DNA of 5,876 nt from the NCBI GenBank assembly GCA_027294815.1, contig JAPULP010000107.1, forward strand, positions 1-5,876, given 5' to 3'. The position numbers and the translations under genes were made by a program. The stretch is from Gemmatimonadota bacterium. GTDB taxonomy: Bacteria; Gemmatimonadota; Gemmatimonadetes; Gemmatimonadales; GWC2-71-9. Positions 1 to 5,225 of this stretch are shown here, piece after piece (position 1 is the stretch's first letter; each line of letters opens with the position of its first letter). A model generated the notes under the pieces. That model ran no database searches, had not been told where the DNA came from, and worked only from the letters and a program-made list of their open reading frames with translations.

Positions 1-250
1 TCTGCGCGGGAACGTCGACGGGAAAGCCGGCCAAGAGCGTGGCCATTCGCGCAACGTTGCGGTTGTCTTCTCCTGACTGATTCGCGCATCCGAGAATCAC
101 GTCGTCGAGCTTGGCCGGGTCGAAACCCGTTCGTTCGATCAGCGCTTTCAGCGGAATGGCGGCGAGGTCGTCGGGCCGTATCCCAGCCAGGGCGCCTCCG
201 TGGGTCCCAACGGCGGTACGCACCGCGGCGACGATTAGGGGCTCGGGCAC
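1..250 (-). CDS. Acetyl-CoA C-acyltransferase (thiolase), PaaJ/PcaF-like, N-terminal part only
   Basis: The 83 visible codons encode the N-terminal part of a thiolase that leaves the window at base 1. The start EPLIVAAVRTAVGTHGG and the block GCANQSGEDNRNVARM (residues 54-69) are characteristic of the thiolase N-terminal domain, and the NQ-GEDNRNVAR form resembles 3-oxoadipyl-CoA thiolases (PcaF/PaaJ). These enzymes cleave a 3-oxoacyl-CoA with CoA to give acetyl-CoA or succinyl-CoA. The nucleophilic Cys (usually about residue 90, in NRLCGSG) lies a few codons beyond the edge, so activity cannot be judged. The chosen start is GTG at 250-248, with a G-rich stretch (GGGGG, 256-260 complement) 5 bases upstream. 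An in-frame TTG at 262-260 is the alternative. It is the fourth gene of the minus-strand operon, 112 bases after the aldehyde dehydrogenase. A plain acetyl-CoA acetyltransferase cannot be excluded; the thiolase family is certain. Confidence 0.9.
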   Translation of the reverse strand, partial: MPEPLIVAAVRTAVGTHGGALAGIRPDDLAAIPLKALIERTGFDPAKLDDVILGCANQSGEDNRNVARMATLLAGFPVDVPAQ

Positions 251-268
251 CGCTACCCCCAACCCATT

Positions 269-361
269 GACGGAACGACGGAAGGGCCGAATGACGGAAT
301 GTAAATGCGATGTGGCCCGAGGGAGGAGCCTTCCGTCGTTCCGTCTTTCCGTCTTTCCGTC
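269..361. repeat. Two opposed arrays of an 8-bp repeat in the gap before the thiolase gene
   Basis: The 112-base gap between the aldehyde dehydrogenase and thiolase genes is largely made of an 8-bp unit. Bases 330-361 hold four exact NTTCCGTC units in a row. Bases 269-300 hold four units of the reverse complement (GACGGAAN; the third is degenerate, GGCCGAAT). The outer parts form a perfect 17-bp inverted repeat (269-285 with 329-345) around a 43-base loop. A long transcript hairpin is possible, but no T-run follows on either strand, so it does not look like an intrinsic terminator. The repeat stops two bases short of the dehydrogenase stop codon. It may be a dispersed intergenic repeat of this genome; that is inference. 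Confidence 0.75.
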
Positions 362-362
362 A

Positions 363-1793
363 TCATAGCCCCACCCAGACGGTCTTCGTCTCGAGAAAGC
401 CGTCGAGCGACTCGCGACCCAGGTCGCGCCCGAAGCCGCTGGCCTTGTAACCGCCGAACGGTGCGGCCGGATCGTACATGTTGTAGGTGTTGATCCACAC
501 CGTGCCGGCTTGAAGCTCCCGCGCCACGCGGTGCGCCTTTTTGATGTCCTTGGTCCAAATGCCGGCTGCCAATCCATACCTGGTCTCATTTGCCAGGGCG
601 ATCCCGTGTTCGACGTCGTCGAACGACATGACCGCGAGCACGGGCCCAAAGATCTCTTCGTCTACGATCTTCATCCCGGGCTTGGCGTCGTCAAACACCG
701 TCGCTTCGACGAAGTATCCTTTTCCGTTCACGTCGCGCGCGTTGCCGCCCGCAACCAGGGTTGCCTCTTTCTTGCCGGATTCGATGTACGAGAGCACGGT
801 TTCCTGTTGGGCCTTCGACACGACGGCGCCAAGCCTGGTGTTCTTGTCCAGTGGATCGCCGGGCTCGAGTTTCTTCGACCGCTCGACCAATTGTTCGACA
901 ACCTGGTCCTTGACCGACTGTTCGACCAGGAGTCGCGAACCCGCGGCGCATACTTCGCCCTTGCCGTAGAAGATGGCGGTCTGAGCACCGCGAACCGCGC
1001 TCTTCAAATCGGCGTCGGCGAAAATGATGTTCGGGCTCTTCCCGCCGAGTTCCAGTGTCAAACGCTTCACCGTATCTGTGGCATCGTGCATGACCTGCTT
1101 GCCGATTTCGGTGGAGCCGGTGAAGGAGATCTTGTTGACGCCAGGGTGTCGTACCAATGCCGATCCAGCGGTGGATCCGCCTCCCGGCAGCACGTTGAAC
1201 GCCCCGGGCGGGAATCCCACCTCGAGCATGATCTCGGCCATGGCCAACGCGGTGAGGGGCGTCTCCGAAGCCGGTTTGAGAATCACCGTGCAACCGGCCG
1301 CGAGTGCCGGAGCAAACTTCCAAGTCGCCAGGTTGAGTGGGAAATTCCATGGGACGATCGCGCCTACGACGCCCACCGGTTCTCGGAGCGTATAGACGAA
1401 GAACGGGCCGTTCACCGGCAACGTATCGCCGGTAATCTTGTCCGCCCATCCCCCGTAGTACCGCAACGTCTCGACGCTCATCGACACGTCGATCTTCGAT
1501 TCGAAAAGCACCTTGCCGTTTTGCAACGTCTCCAGCTTGGCCACGTCCGGCAGGCGCTCCGCCAACAGGTCCGCGGCTTTGGTCAGCAGTTGTCCGCGCT
1601 TACGTGCGTCCATCCGCCGCCATGCATCGCTCTCGAAACACGCGCGAGCGGCGTCTACCGTCGCGTCGACGTCGTCCGTATCGGCTTTGGCGACCTGGGC
1701 AATGACTTCTTCCGTCGCCGGATTGATGACGTCGAACCGTTCACCCGAAGCGGCGGCGCACCAGTCGTTGTTTATGAAGAGATCGGTTTTCAC
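363..1793 (-). CDS. NAD(P)-dependent aldehyde dehydrogenase (ALDH superfamily)
   Basis: This full-length 476-residue aldehyde dehydrogenase oxidises an aldehyde to the acid with NAD(P)+. All key elements are visible: PWNFP with the oxyanion Asn150, the cofactor Lys173 in LKPASETP, FTGSTEIG (224-231) of the nucleotide-binding loop, general base Glu248 in LELGGKSPN, catalytic Cys282 in GEVCAAGSR, and Glu380 in EEIFGP for ribose binding. The Glu-Cys distance of 34 equals that of ALDH2. It belongs to the betaine/phenylacetaldehyde/retinal dehydrogenase type rather than to CoA-acylating or PaaZ-type enzymes; the exact substrate cannot be read from sequence. The start is GTG (1793-1791), and its first base is the last base of the hydratase stop codon (TAGTG), so translation is probably coupled. 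The neighbouring hydratase, thiolase and PaaR-like site make an aromatic aldehyde such as phenylacetaldehyde, or a pathway semialdehyde, reasonable guesses. Confidence 0.95.
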   Translation of the reverse strand: MKTDLFINNDWCAAASGERFDVINPATEEVIAQVAKADTDDVDATVDAARACFESDAWRRMDARKRGQLLTKAADLLAERLPDVAKLETLQNGKVLFESKIDVSMSVETLRYYGGWADKITGDTLPVNGPFFVYTLREPVGVVGAIVPWNFPLNLATWKFAPALAAGCTVILKPASETPLTALAMAEIMLEVGFPPGAFNVLPGGGSTAGSALVRHPGVNKISFTGSTEIGKQVMHDATDTVKRLTLELGGKSPNIIFADADLKSAVRGAQTAIFYGKGEVCAAGSRLLVEQSVKDQVVEQLVERSKKLEPGDPLDKNTRLGAVVSKAQQETVLSYIESGKKEATLVAGGNARDVNGKGYFVEATVFDDAKPGMKIVDEEIFGPVLAVMSFDDVEHGIALANETRYGLAAGIWTKDIKKAHRVARELQAGTVWINTYNMYDPAAPFGGYKASGFGRDLGRESLDGFLETKTVWVGL

Positions 1794-2614
1794 TATTTGC
1801 CTTTGAATTCGGCCATGCGTTTTTCCACGAACGCGGCGATGCCTTCCTTGGCGTCCTCACTTTGGAACAGGATCTGTTGCAGTTCGCGCTCGATCGCCAA
1901 TCCCGACTCCATCGGCACTTCCACGCCGGACTGTACGGCGCGCTTGATGTGCCCCACCGCCTTGGCGGGTTTGTTGGGTGGGCAGAACTGCTTGGCATAG
2001 AGCATCACGTCGTCCCAGAAGGTCTTGTTCGGGAGGACTTTGTTGATGATCCCCATCTCCAATGCGGTGTCGAACGAAACCAACTCGCCGGTGATCATGA
2101 ACTCTATCGCCTTCGACTTGCCGAGGACCCGACCGAGTCGCTGCGTGCCGCCCGTACCGGGGAGCACCCCGTAGTTCACCTCGGGCAGGCCAATCCGCCC
2201 GGCATTCTCCCGCGCAAGGCGGATATCGCACGCCAGGGCTATCTCGAGACCACCACCGACCGTGTGTCCATTCATCGCGGCGATCGTCAGCTTCGGCGTG
2301 TGCTCGAGACGCAGCAACGTCTCGTTCGCGTGGAGGCAAAAGCAATACTTGAAATGCGGTGTGACTGTGTTGAGCATGCCGAAGTTGGCACCGGCCGAAA
2401 AGAATTTGTCTCCCTTACCTCGCAGGATGATCACGAACACCGAAGCGTCCATACGGGCTTTGAGTATGGCCGTGTCGAGTTGCAGGTTCATCTCGTAGGT
2501 GTAGGTGTTGGCAGGCGGATCGTCCATCTCGATCACCGCGATACCGTCCTCTGCGGTGTAGTGAATGAGTTCGCCGGTTTCCGTATCGGTGCTCGGAGCA
2601 GCAGTCGTTGCCAT
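1793..2614 (-). CDS. Enoyl-CoA hydratase/isomerase family protein (crotonase fold)
   Basis: This crotonase-fold protein probably hydrates or isomerises an enoyl-CoA in a beta-oxidation-like pathway. Residues are numbered from an upstream in-frame ATG at 2623. FSAGAN (75-80) and the GGG before Glu127 form the CoA thioester oxyanion hole. GGGLEIALACDIRLA carries Glu127, and LPEVNYGVLPGTGGTQRL carries Glu148; these match the two catalytic Glu residues (144 and 164) of rat enoyl-CoA hydratase, so true hydratase activity is plausible. The start is set at the second ATG (2614) because GGAGG lies 9 bases upstream; the ATG at 2623 directly abuts that GGAGG but overlaps the regulator stop as ATGA. About 20 N-terminal residues precede the domain. 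An odd CFC pair (residues 94-96) follows the substrate loop. It lies directly after tetR and overlaps the dehydrogenase start by one base. PaaF- or PaaG-like roles are possible but unproven. Confidence 0.93.
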   Translation of the reverse strand: MATTAAPSTDTETGELIHYTAEDGIAVIEMDDPPANTYTYEMNLQLDTAILKARMDASVFVIILRGKGDKFFSAGANFGMLNTVTPHFKYCFCLHANETLLRLEHTPKLTIAAMNGHTVGGGLEIALACDIRLARENAGRIGLPEVNYGVLPGTGGTQRLGRVLGKSKAIEFMITGELVSFDTALEMGIINKVLPNKTFWDDVMLYAKQFCPPNKPAKAVGHIKRAVQSGVEVPMESGLAIERELQQILFQSEDAKEGIAAFVEKRMAEFKGK

Positions 2615-2619
2615 GTGGG

Positions 2620-3228
2620 TCATCCTCCGGGTGAGACTTGAGCGTTAAGGTCGGTGGCCAACCCGCTCAGGAAGAGTCGAGAGAATTGCTCGGACAGTGT
2701 CTCCGGCGACACCGGTCCAGTCGGGTCGTACCAGTTGTATATCCAGTTCATCATGCCGAATAGCGCGTAGCTCGCTACGTGCGGATCGATGCCGGACTCG
2801 AGGGCGCCGTCTGCCGATTGGACGAGGTTCGTCAAAAGCGCGACATAACGACGCTTGAGCGCGTTGATGGTACCGAGGCGCTCTCCCTGCAAGCTCTCGG
2901 CCTCATGCGACAGCACCTTCATCTCACTCATGTGTCCTGCAAAAAAAGTAACGTGGTGGCGTATGAAGCGTTCGAGCCGTTGCCGAGGCTCGGTGCTTTG
3001 AGAAACGGCCGTCTCGGCACCGGATAGAACGCGCGTGAAACAGCGTTGTTGGATCAGGAAGAGCAGTTCATCTTTGCCCCCCACATAGTGGTACATGCCG
3101 GCCAGGCTCATGCCGGTTGCGCGCGCCAGGTCCCGCATGGTCGTGGGGTGGTACCCCTTGTCGGCGAAGACCCGGGCGGCGGTAGTCAGTAGGCGATCAA
3201 GTCGCTCGTCGTAGGAGGGCATTACCAT
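2620..3228 (-). CDS. TetR-family repressor, FadR/PaaR-like (acyl-CoA-responsive type)
   Basis: This regulator has about 202 residues. The N-terminal DNA-binding domain is typical TetR: RLLTTAARVFADKGYHPTTMRDLARATGMSLAGMYHYVGGKDELL (about 12-56), with the helix-turn-helix at about 30-50. The C-terminal half (PHVASYALFGMMNWIYNWYDPTGPVSPETLSEQFSRLFLSGL, 149-190) has the pattern common in regulators that bind acyl-CoA, such as FadR and PaaR of Thermus/Bacillus type. It heads the hydratase-dehydrogenase-thiolase operon and ends 5 bases before the hydratase start. It probably represses its own operon until a pathway CoA thioester binds. The open frame extends to an ATG at 3267, but that codon lies between the -35 and -10 of the best promoter, so ATG 3228 (or 3222) is preferred. 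No clear Shine-Dalgarno sequence precedes any of the three. Confidence 0.92.
   Translation of the reverse strand: MVMPSYDERLDRLLTTAARVFADKGYHPTTMRDLARATGMSLAGMYHYVGGKDELLFLIQQRCFTRVLSGAETAVSQSTEPRQRLERFIRHHVTFFAGHMSEMKVLSHEAESLQGERLGTINALKRRYVALLTNLVQSADGALESGIDPHVASYALFGMMNWIYNWYDPTGPVSPETLSEQFSRLFLSGLATDLNAQVSPGG
2624..2628 (-). promoter_or_regulatory. Strong ribosome binding site that decides the hydratase start
   Basis: GGAGG on the minus strand sits at the very end of the tetR-family gene. It touches the ATG at 2623 (spacing 0) but is 9 bases from the ATG at 2614. Normal Shine-Dalgarno spacing therefore favours the second ATG, which shortens the protein by three residues (MTH). Re-initiation at the ATGA overlap with the tetR stop remains an alternative. 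Confidence 0.7.
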
Positions 3229-3229
3229 T

Positions 3230-3243
3230 CGAACGTTCGTTCG
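3230..3243. promoter_or_regulatory. Putative operator of PaaR type
   Basis: CGAACGTTCGTTCG fits CNAACGNNCGTTNG at all ten fixed positions. That is the consensus reported for the TetR-family repressor PaaR of Thermus thermophilus (recalled, not looked up). The site lies immediately in front of the preferred tetR start and just downstream of the -10 box, roughly +2 to +15, where a bound repressor would block transcription. Autoregulation by the adjacent TetR protein is inferred. Confidence 0.6.
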
Positions 3244-3251
3244 GTCGATGA

Positions 3252-3280
3252 AGTTTAAAGGATACATTAGGGAGGGTCAA
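3252..3280 (-). promoter_or_regulatory. Sigma70-type promoter of the tetR operon
   Basis: On the minus strand TTGACC (3280-3275) and TAAACT (3257-3252) are separated by exactly 17 bases; they match the housekeeping boxes at 5 of 6 and 4 of 6 positions. Transcription would begin near 3245, giving a short leader of about 17 bases before ATG 3228 and placing the palindromic operator over the start site. Confidence 0.55.
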
Positions 3281-3297
3281 CCCACGCGTTGCCATCG

Positions 3298-3336
3298 TTA
3301 TATGTTATTATATGACAAGTGCTTACGATATATTTC
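3298..3336. promoter_or_regulatory. AT-rich tract in the divergent intergenic region
   Basis: This roughly 40-base AT-rich stretch in an otherwise GC-rich window separates the divergent tetR and sigma genes. TTATATG occurs twice, 10 bases apart (3298 and 3308), and a perfect TATAAT is present on the minus strand (3312-3307), though without a convincing -35 box. It may be an extra promoter or an easily melted regulatory region; no gene is visible here. Confidence 0.35.
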
Positions 3337-3337
3337 G

Positions 3338-3361
3338 GGAACCATTTACAGCAGATCGGTC
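3338..3361 (+). promoter_or_regulatory. Possible ECF-type promoter for the sigma operon
   Basis: GGAAC (3338-3342) is followed after 16 bases by GTC (3359-3361), the general layout of promoters read by many ECF sigma factors. It lies about 60 bases upstream of the ECF sigma gene, so autoregulation would be natural. No good sigma70 promoter was found on this strand nearby. Short motifs of this kind occur by chance, so the call is tentative. Confidence 0.3.
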
Positions 3362-3390
3362 CCGTGGCCGGAAAGGGGATCCCGCTTAAC

Positions 3391-3423
3391 ATGGCGGCCT
3401 CGGGGACGTCTATCCGCTTGTGA
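3391..3423 (+). CDS. Possible 10-codon leader ORF overlapping the sigma start
   Basis: ATG at 3391 opens a short frame encoding MAASGTSIRL. Its TGA stop overlaps the GTG start of the sigma gene (GTGA, 3420-3423). A purine-rich AAAGGGGA (3373-3380) lies about 10 bases before the ATG, a better ribosome site than anything directly before the sigma GTG. It could couple translation of the sigma factor to ribosomes coming off the leader. The length is too short to exclude chance. Confidence 0.3.
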   Translation: MAASGTSIRL

Positions 3424-3977
3424 CGACACCGGTGCCGTCCCTCGGTGAACCGCAGCCAGACGGCGATCTCATCGAGGCCTGGCGCGACGGAGACGAAGCC
3501 GCCGCCGCCGCCCTGGTGCGACGGCACGCTGCGCCTCTGGCTCGGTTTCTGACCGCGGCCGGGGCCGGAGAGGATGTCGATGACCTGGTTCAGGAGACGT
3601 TTCTCCGGGCCTTCAGACGAATCGAGACATTCAAGGGAGTCTCCAGTTTCCGGACGTGGCTCATGACGATAGGGTCGAACCTCCTCAAGGACGCATGGCG
3701 CCGCAGGGCGCGGCGACCGGTCGTAGCACTCGAAGACCGGGAGATCGTCGACCAGGCCAGCGACCCACAGGGTGAGGCGGTTGCGGAAGACCTGGCGACC
3801 CGCCTCGGAGCGTGTGTCCGGACGCTCCCGAGGCTACAACGCGACGTGTTCCTGTTGCGCGCGCAGCAGGGGATGCCATATGAGGAGATCGCGGGCGCCC
3901 TCGGCACCACCCCCGGGGCGGCACGCGTACATTATCACCATGCCATCAAGCGGTTAAAGGCGCTTCTGAAAGACTGA
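3420..3977 (+). CDS. RNA polymerase sigma factor, ECF (sigma-70 family, RpoE-like)
   Basis: This 185-residue protein has the two-domain layout of ECF sigma factors. Region 2 (about 27-97) contains DDLVQETFLRAFRRIETF (core-polymerase and -10 contacts) and the FRTWLMTIGSNLLKDAWRR segment. Region 4 (about 128-183) contains LPRLQRDVFLLRAQQGMPYEEIAGALGTTPGAARVHYHHAIKRLKALL, whose helix-turn-helix reads the -35 element. An acidic linker (104-126) joins them; there is no C-terminal extension. The start is GTG at 3420; an in-frame stop at 3387 with no start codon between excludes a longer form, and GTG at 3432 is the only near alternative. Its stop overlaps the start of the next gene by one base (TGATG), so the sigma factor and its likely anti-sigma factor are translated together. 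It probably controls its own operon and unknown envelope-stress genes. Confidence 0.95.
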   Translation: MTTPVPSLGEPQPDGDLIEAWRDGDEAAAAALVRRHAAPLARFLTAAGAGEDVDDLVQETFLRAFRRIETFKGVSSFRTWLMTIGSNLLKDAWRRRARRPVVALEDREIVDQASDPQGEAVAEDLATRLGACVRTLPRLQRDVFLLRAQQGMPYEEIAGALGTTPGAARVHYHHAIKRLKALLKD

Positions 3978-4369
3978 TGAACGAACAAGACATCGAGCGA
4001 GCCGCTTCGCAGCTGGGATCCGACGTCAACATCGACGTCGAAGACACAGCTCGACGCATAGTTGCGGAACTGCGGAAAGGTGTTCCGCGCGCCGCGTGGT
4101 GGCGAGGCCAGGGTGTATTGCGCGTAGCTGCCGCGGTGGCGGTGCTGGTGACGGGAGGCGTACTCGTCGAGCGCGCGATCGACACAGCGCCCGCCGGAGA
4201 CGCCGTCATAGCGCTGCCCGTTGGGCTCGAAGAACTCTCGACCACGGGGCTCACGGAAGTTCTCGATTCGTTGGACCTGTTTACCCCAGCTTCCGAGTTC
4301 GTGCCTCCTTCGTTCAACGAACTGGACGAGGAGCAACTCCGCGAGCTGTTGGCGGCCATGGAGGGCTAG
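3977..4369 (+). CDS. Single-span membrane protein, putative anti-sigma factor
   Basis: This 130-residue protein has one membrane segment (VLRVAAAVAVLVTGGVLV, about 47-64). The first 46 residues contain several Arg/Lys next to the membrane (25, 26, 33, 34, 38, 43, 49), while the C-terminal 65 residues are acidic. By the positive-inside rule the N-terminus is cytoplasmic and the C-terminus periplasmic. A one-base overlap with the upstream ECF sigma gene and this topology suggest that the N-terminal part holds the sigma factor at the membrane. The protein contains no Cys, so the HxxxCxxC zinc anti-sigma motif is absent, and it is shorter than RseA or RsiW. The C-terminal segment has hydrophobic-acidic helices (LEELSTTGLTEVLDSLDLF and ELDEEQLRELLAAM) that could bind the secreted protein encoded next. 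Function is inferred from position and topology; no family was recognised from sequence alone. Confidence 0.75.
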   Translation: MNEQDIERAASQLGSDVNIDVEDTARRIVAELRKGVPRAAWWRGQGVLRVAAAVAVLVTGGVLVERAIDTAPAGDAVIALPVGLEELSTTGLTEVLDSLDLFTPASEFVPPSFNELDEEQLRELLAAMEG

Positions 4370-4858
4370 ATGCGAAAAGTCATTCTCGGCGTGTTGTTGA
4401 TCCTGGTGGCAGGACCGCTCACGGCCCAAGACCCAGGGCTACCAGTACGCGAATCGTTGCGTCGCCAGGTGCTCGAGCGCTTCATGCAGAACTTCATACA
4501 GCAGGCCGGTCTGGCTGACGAGGAGCGCGCCCAATTCCAGGAGACGAGTCAACGACACTTTCGGGAACGCGCACAGCAGGATCAGCACCGCCGCCAACTC
4601 GTTCGGGCGCTCGACGAACAGATGCGCCCCGGCGTTGCGGCCAACCCGGACAGCGTGTCCGCCCTGCTCGAGTCGCTCGTCGTACTGGGCGAAGAAATGG
4701 CCGCGGCGGTAAGGGCGCAGCAGGAGGAGTACGCCACGTTCCTCACACCCGTGCAGCGCGGCCTCTTTGTGATTCACTACGAGCGATTCCAGCGGCAAGT
4801 CCAGAGCGTGCAGCGTCGGCAGATTCCGCGGCGTGGGAATCGGCCGGGTGGGGGGTAG
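4370..4858 (+). CDS. Secreted helical protein, Spy/CpxP/CnrX-like (periplasmic stress or metal sensor)
   Basis: This 162-residue protein begins with MRKVILGVLLILVAGPLTAQ, a signal peptide with likely cleavage after Ala19 (LTA-Q), so the mature protein should be periplasmic. The rest is almost entirely charged helix, rich in Gln, Arg and Glu. GLADEERAQF (47-56) and FLTPVQRGLF (124-133) resemble the paired LTxxQ motifs of the Spy/CpxP/ZraP/CnrX group, which are antiparallel helical hairpins that bind unfolded proteins or metals. His residues at 63, 73 and 136 are possible metal ligands, but the CnrX ligand set cannot be confirmed. The tail (148-162) is basic and Gly-rich. The start directly follows the anti-sigma stop and has GGAGGG 4 bases upstream. 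A sensing role through the anti-sigma protein is inferred from the operon; a simple chaperone role is the alternative. Confidence 0.75.
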   Translation: MRKVILGVLLILVAGPLTAQDPGLPVRESLRRQVLERFMQNFIQQAGLADEERAQFQETSQRHFRERAQQDQHRRQLVRALDEQMRPGVAANPDSVSALLESLVVLGEEMAAAVRAQQEEYATFLTPVQRGLFVIHYERFQRQVQSVQRRQIPRRGNRPGGG

Positions 4859-4869
4859 CGCTTCGCGAT

Positions 4870-4908
4870 TGCAGATTTCAAAATGCAGATTTCAGATTGC
4901 AAATTGAT
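4870..4908. repeat. Short AT-rich direct repeats after the sensor gene
   Basis: TGCAGATTTCA occurs exactly at 4870-4880 and 4884-4894 (14-base period), followed by a diverged third copy (CAGATTGCAAATTGA, 4893-4907). The AT-rich composition contrasts with the flanking genes. No T-run hairpin is present, so this is not a standard terminator. It may belong to a dispersed intergenic repeat family. Confidence 0.6.
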
Positions 4909-4950
4909 TTGATCCGAAAGGTGTTCTGACGACGAAGAGACCGTGGATGC

Positions 4951-5059
4951 CACTGCAGTGACCCGGGATTGCGCCCGGGGGTTGCTCTCACTCTACGGCT
5001 CCGGTGTCACGTCGCTCTCAGCGACATCAGCCGAGCCGCGGCTCTCAGCCGCGAGCAAC
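4951..5059 (+). other. Cluster of inverted repeats, possible structured RNA; no gene seen in 4859-5131
   Basis: This gene-free stretch is dense in perfect short inverted repeats: CACTGCAGTG (4951-4960); CCCGGG twice around a 6-base loop (4962-4979); GTCGCT-CTC-AGCGAC (5011-5025); and CGCGGCT-CTC-AGCCGCG (5037-5053). The last two share a CTC loop. An outer stem GTTGCTC/GAGCAAC (4981-4987 with 5053-5059) encloses both, and CGGCTC/GAGCCG (4996-5001 with 5033-5038) encloses the first. Only one or two bases conflict among these pairings, so a branched fold of about 80 bases is possible. GCTCTCA recurs at 4984, 5014 and 5041. It could be a leader or processing structure before the tRNA, a small RNA or a dispersed repeat; chance pairing in GC-rich DNA remains possible. 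Confidence 0.4.
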
Positions 5060-5113
5060 AAAACGGCGGCGATTCTTACCCGCGAGCCAATTCTCCACCC
5101 GCAACAATTCCGC

Positions 5114-5119
5114 TATATT
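5114..5119 (+). promoter_or_regulatory. Candidate -10 box of the tRNA gene
   Basis: TATATT lies 12 bases before the first base of the tRNA, which would place the transcription start about 6 bases upstream of the mature 5' end. The corresponding -35 region (about 5091-5096, TTCTCC) is poor, so this is a weak call. Confidence 0.35.
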
Positions 5120-5131
5120 CCCGGGCCACTC

Positions 5132-5214
5132 GCCCGAGTGGCGGAATGGCAGACGCGCCGGACTCAAAATCCGGTGGGGGCAACCCCGTGTGAGTTCGAC
5201 TCTCACCTCGGGCA
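5132..5214 (+). tRNA. tRNA-Leu, anticodon CAA
   Basis: A complete class II tRNA folds here. The 7-bp acceptor stem is perfect (GCCCGAG, 5132-5138, with CTCGGGC, 5207-5213), with discriminator base A at 5214. The anticodon stem is CCGGA/TCCGG around the loop CTCAAAA, giving anticodon CAA, which reads the leucine codon UUG. A long variable arm (GGGG-CAA-CCCC core) and the T arm GTGAG-TTCGACT-CTCAC follow, as expected for leucine tRNAs. The 3' CCA is not encoded and must be added by tRNA nucleotidyltransferase. It stands alone here, opposite in strand to the gene remnant to its right. Confidence 0.97.
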
Positions 5215-5225
5215 TTATCCCACCC

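Noticed and set aside
269..345. The 17-bp inverted repeat as an intrinsic terminator
   Set aside because: The loop is 43 bases and neither strand has a T-run after the stem; the regular 8-bp repeat explains the symmetry.
269..361. CRISPR-like array
   Set aside because: Units are 8 bp and contiguous with no spacers, and there are no cas genes in the window.
253..558. Minus-strand open frame ending in TERRKDGTTEG-like residues
   Set aside because: Its first half overlaps the dehydrogenase C-terminus in another frame and its end is only the translated 8-bp repeat.
510..2000. Long open frame (496 codons) on the plus strand
   Set aside because: It lies opposite the aldehyde dehydrogenase and the hydratase end, both of which have full family motifs; its translation has no recognisable domain and is a product of GC-rich antisense.
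1862..2641. Plus-strand open frame of 259 codons
   Set aside because: It is antisense to the hydratase, whose catalytic motifs are intact; the translation resembles no protein family.
3229..3267. Thirteen extra N-terminal codons for the TetR gene (ATG at 3267)
   Set aside because: That ATG lies inside the best promoter and the stretch covers the operator; TetR homology begins only after the internal Met codons.
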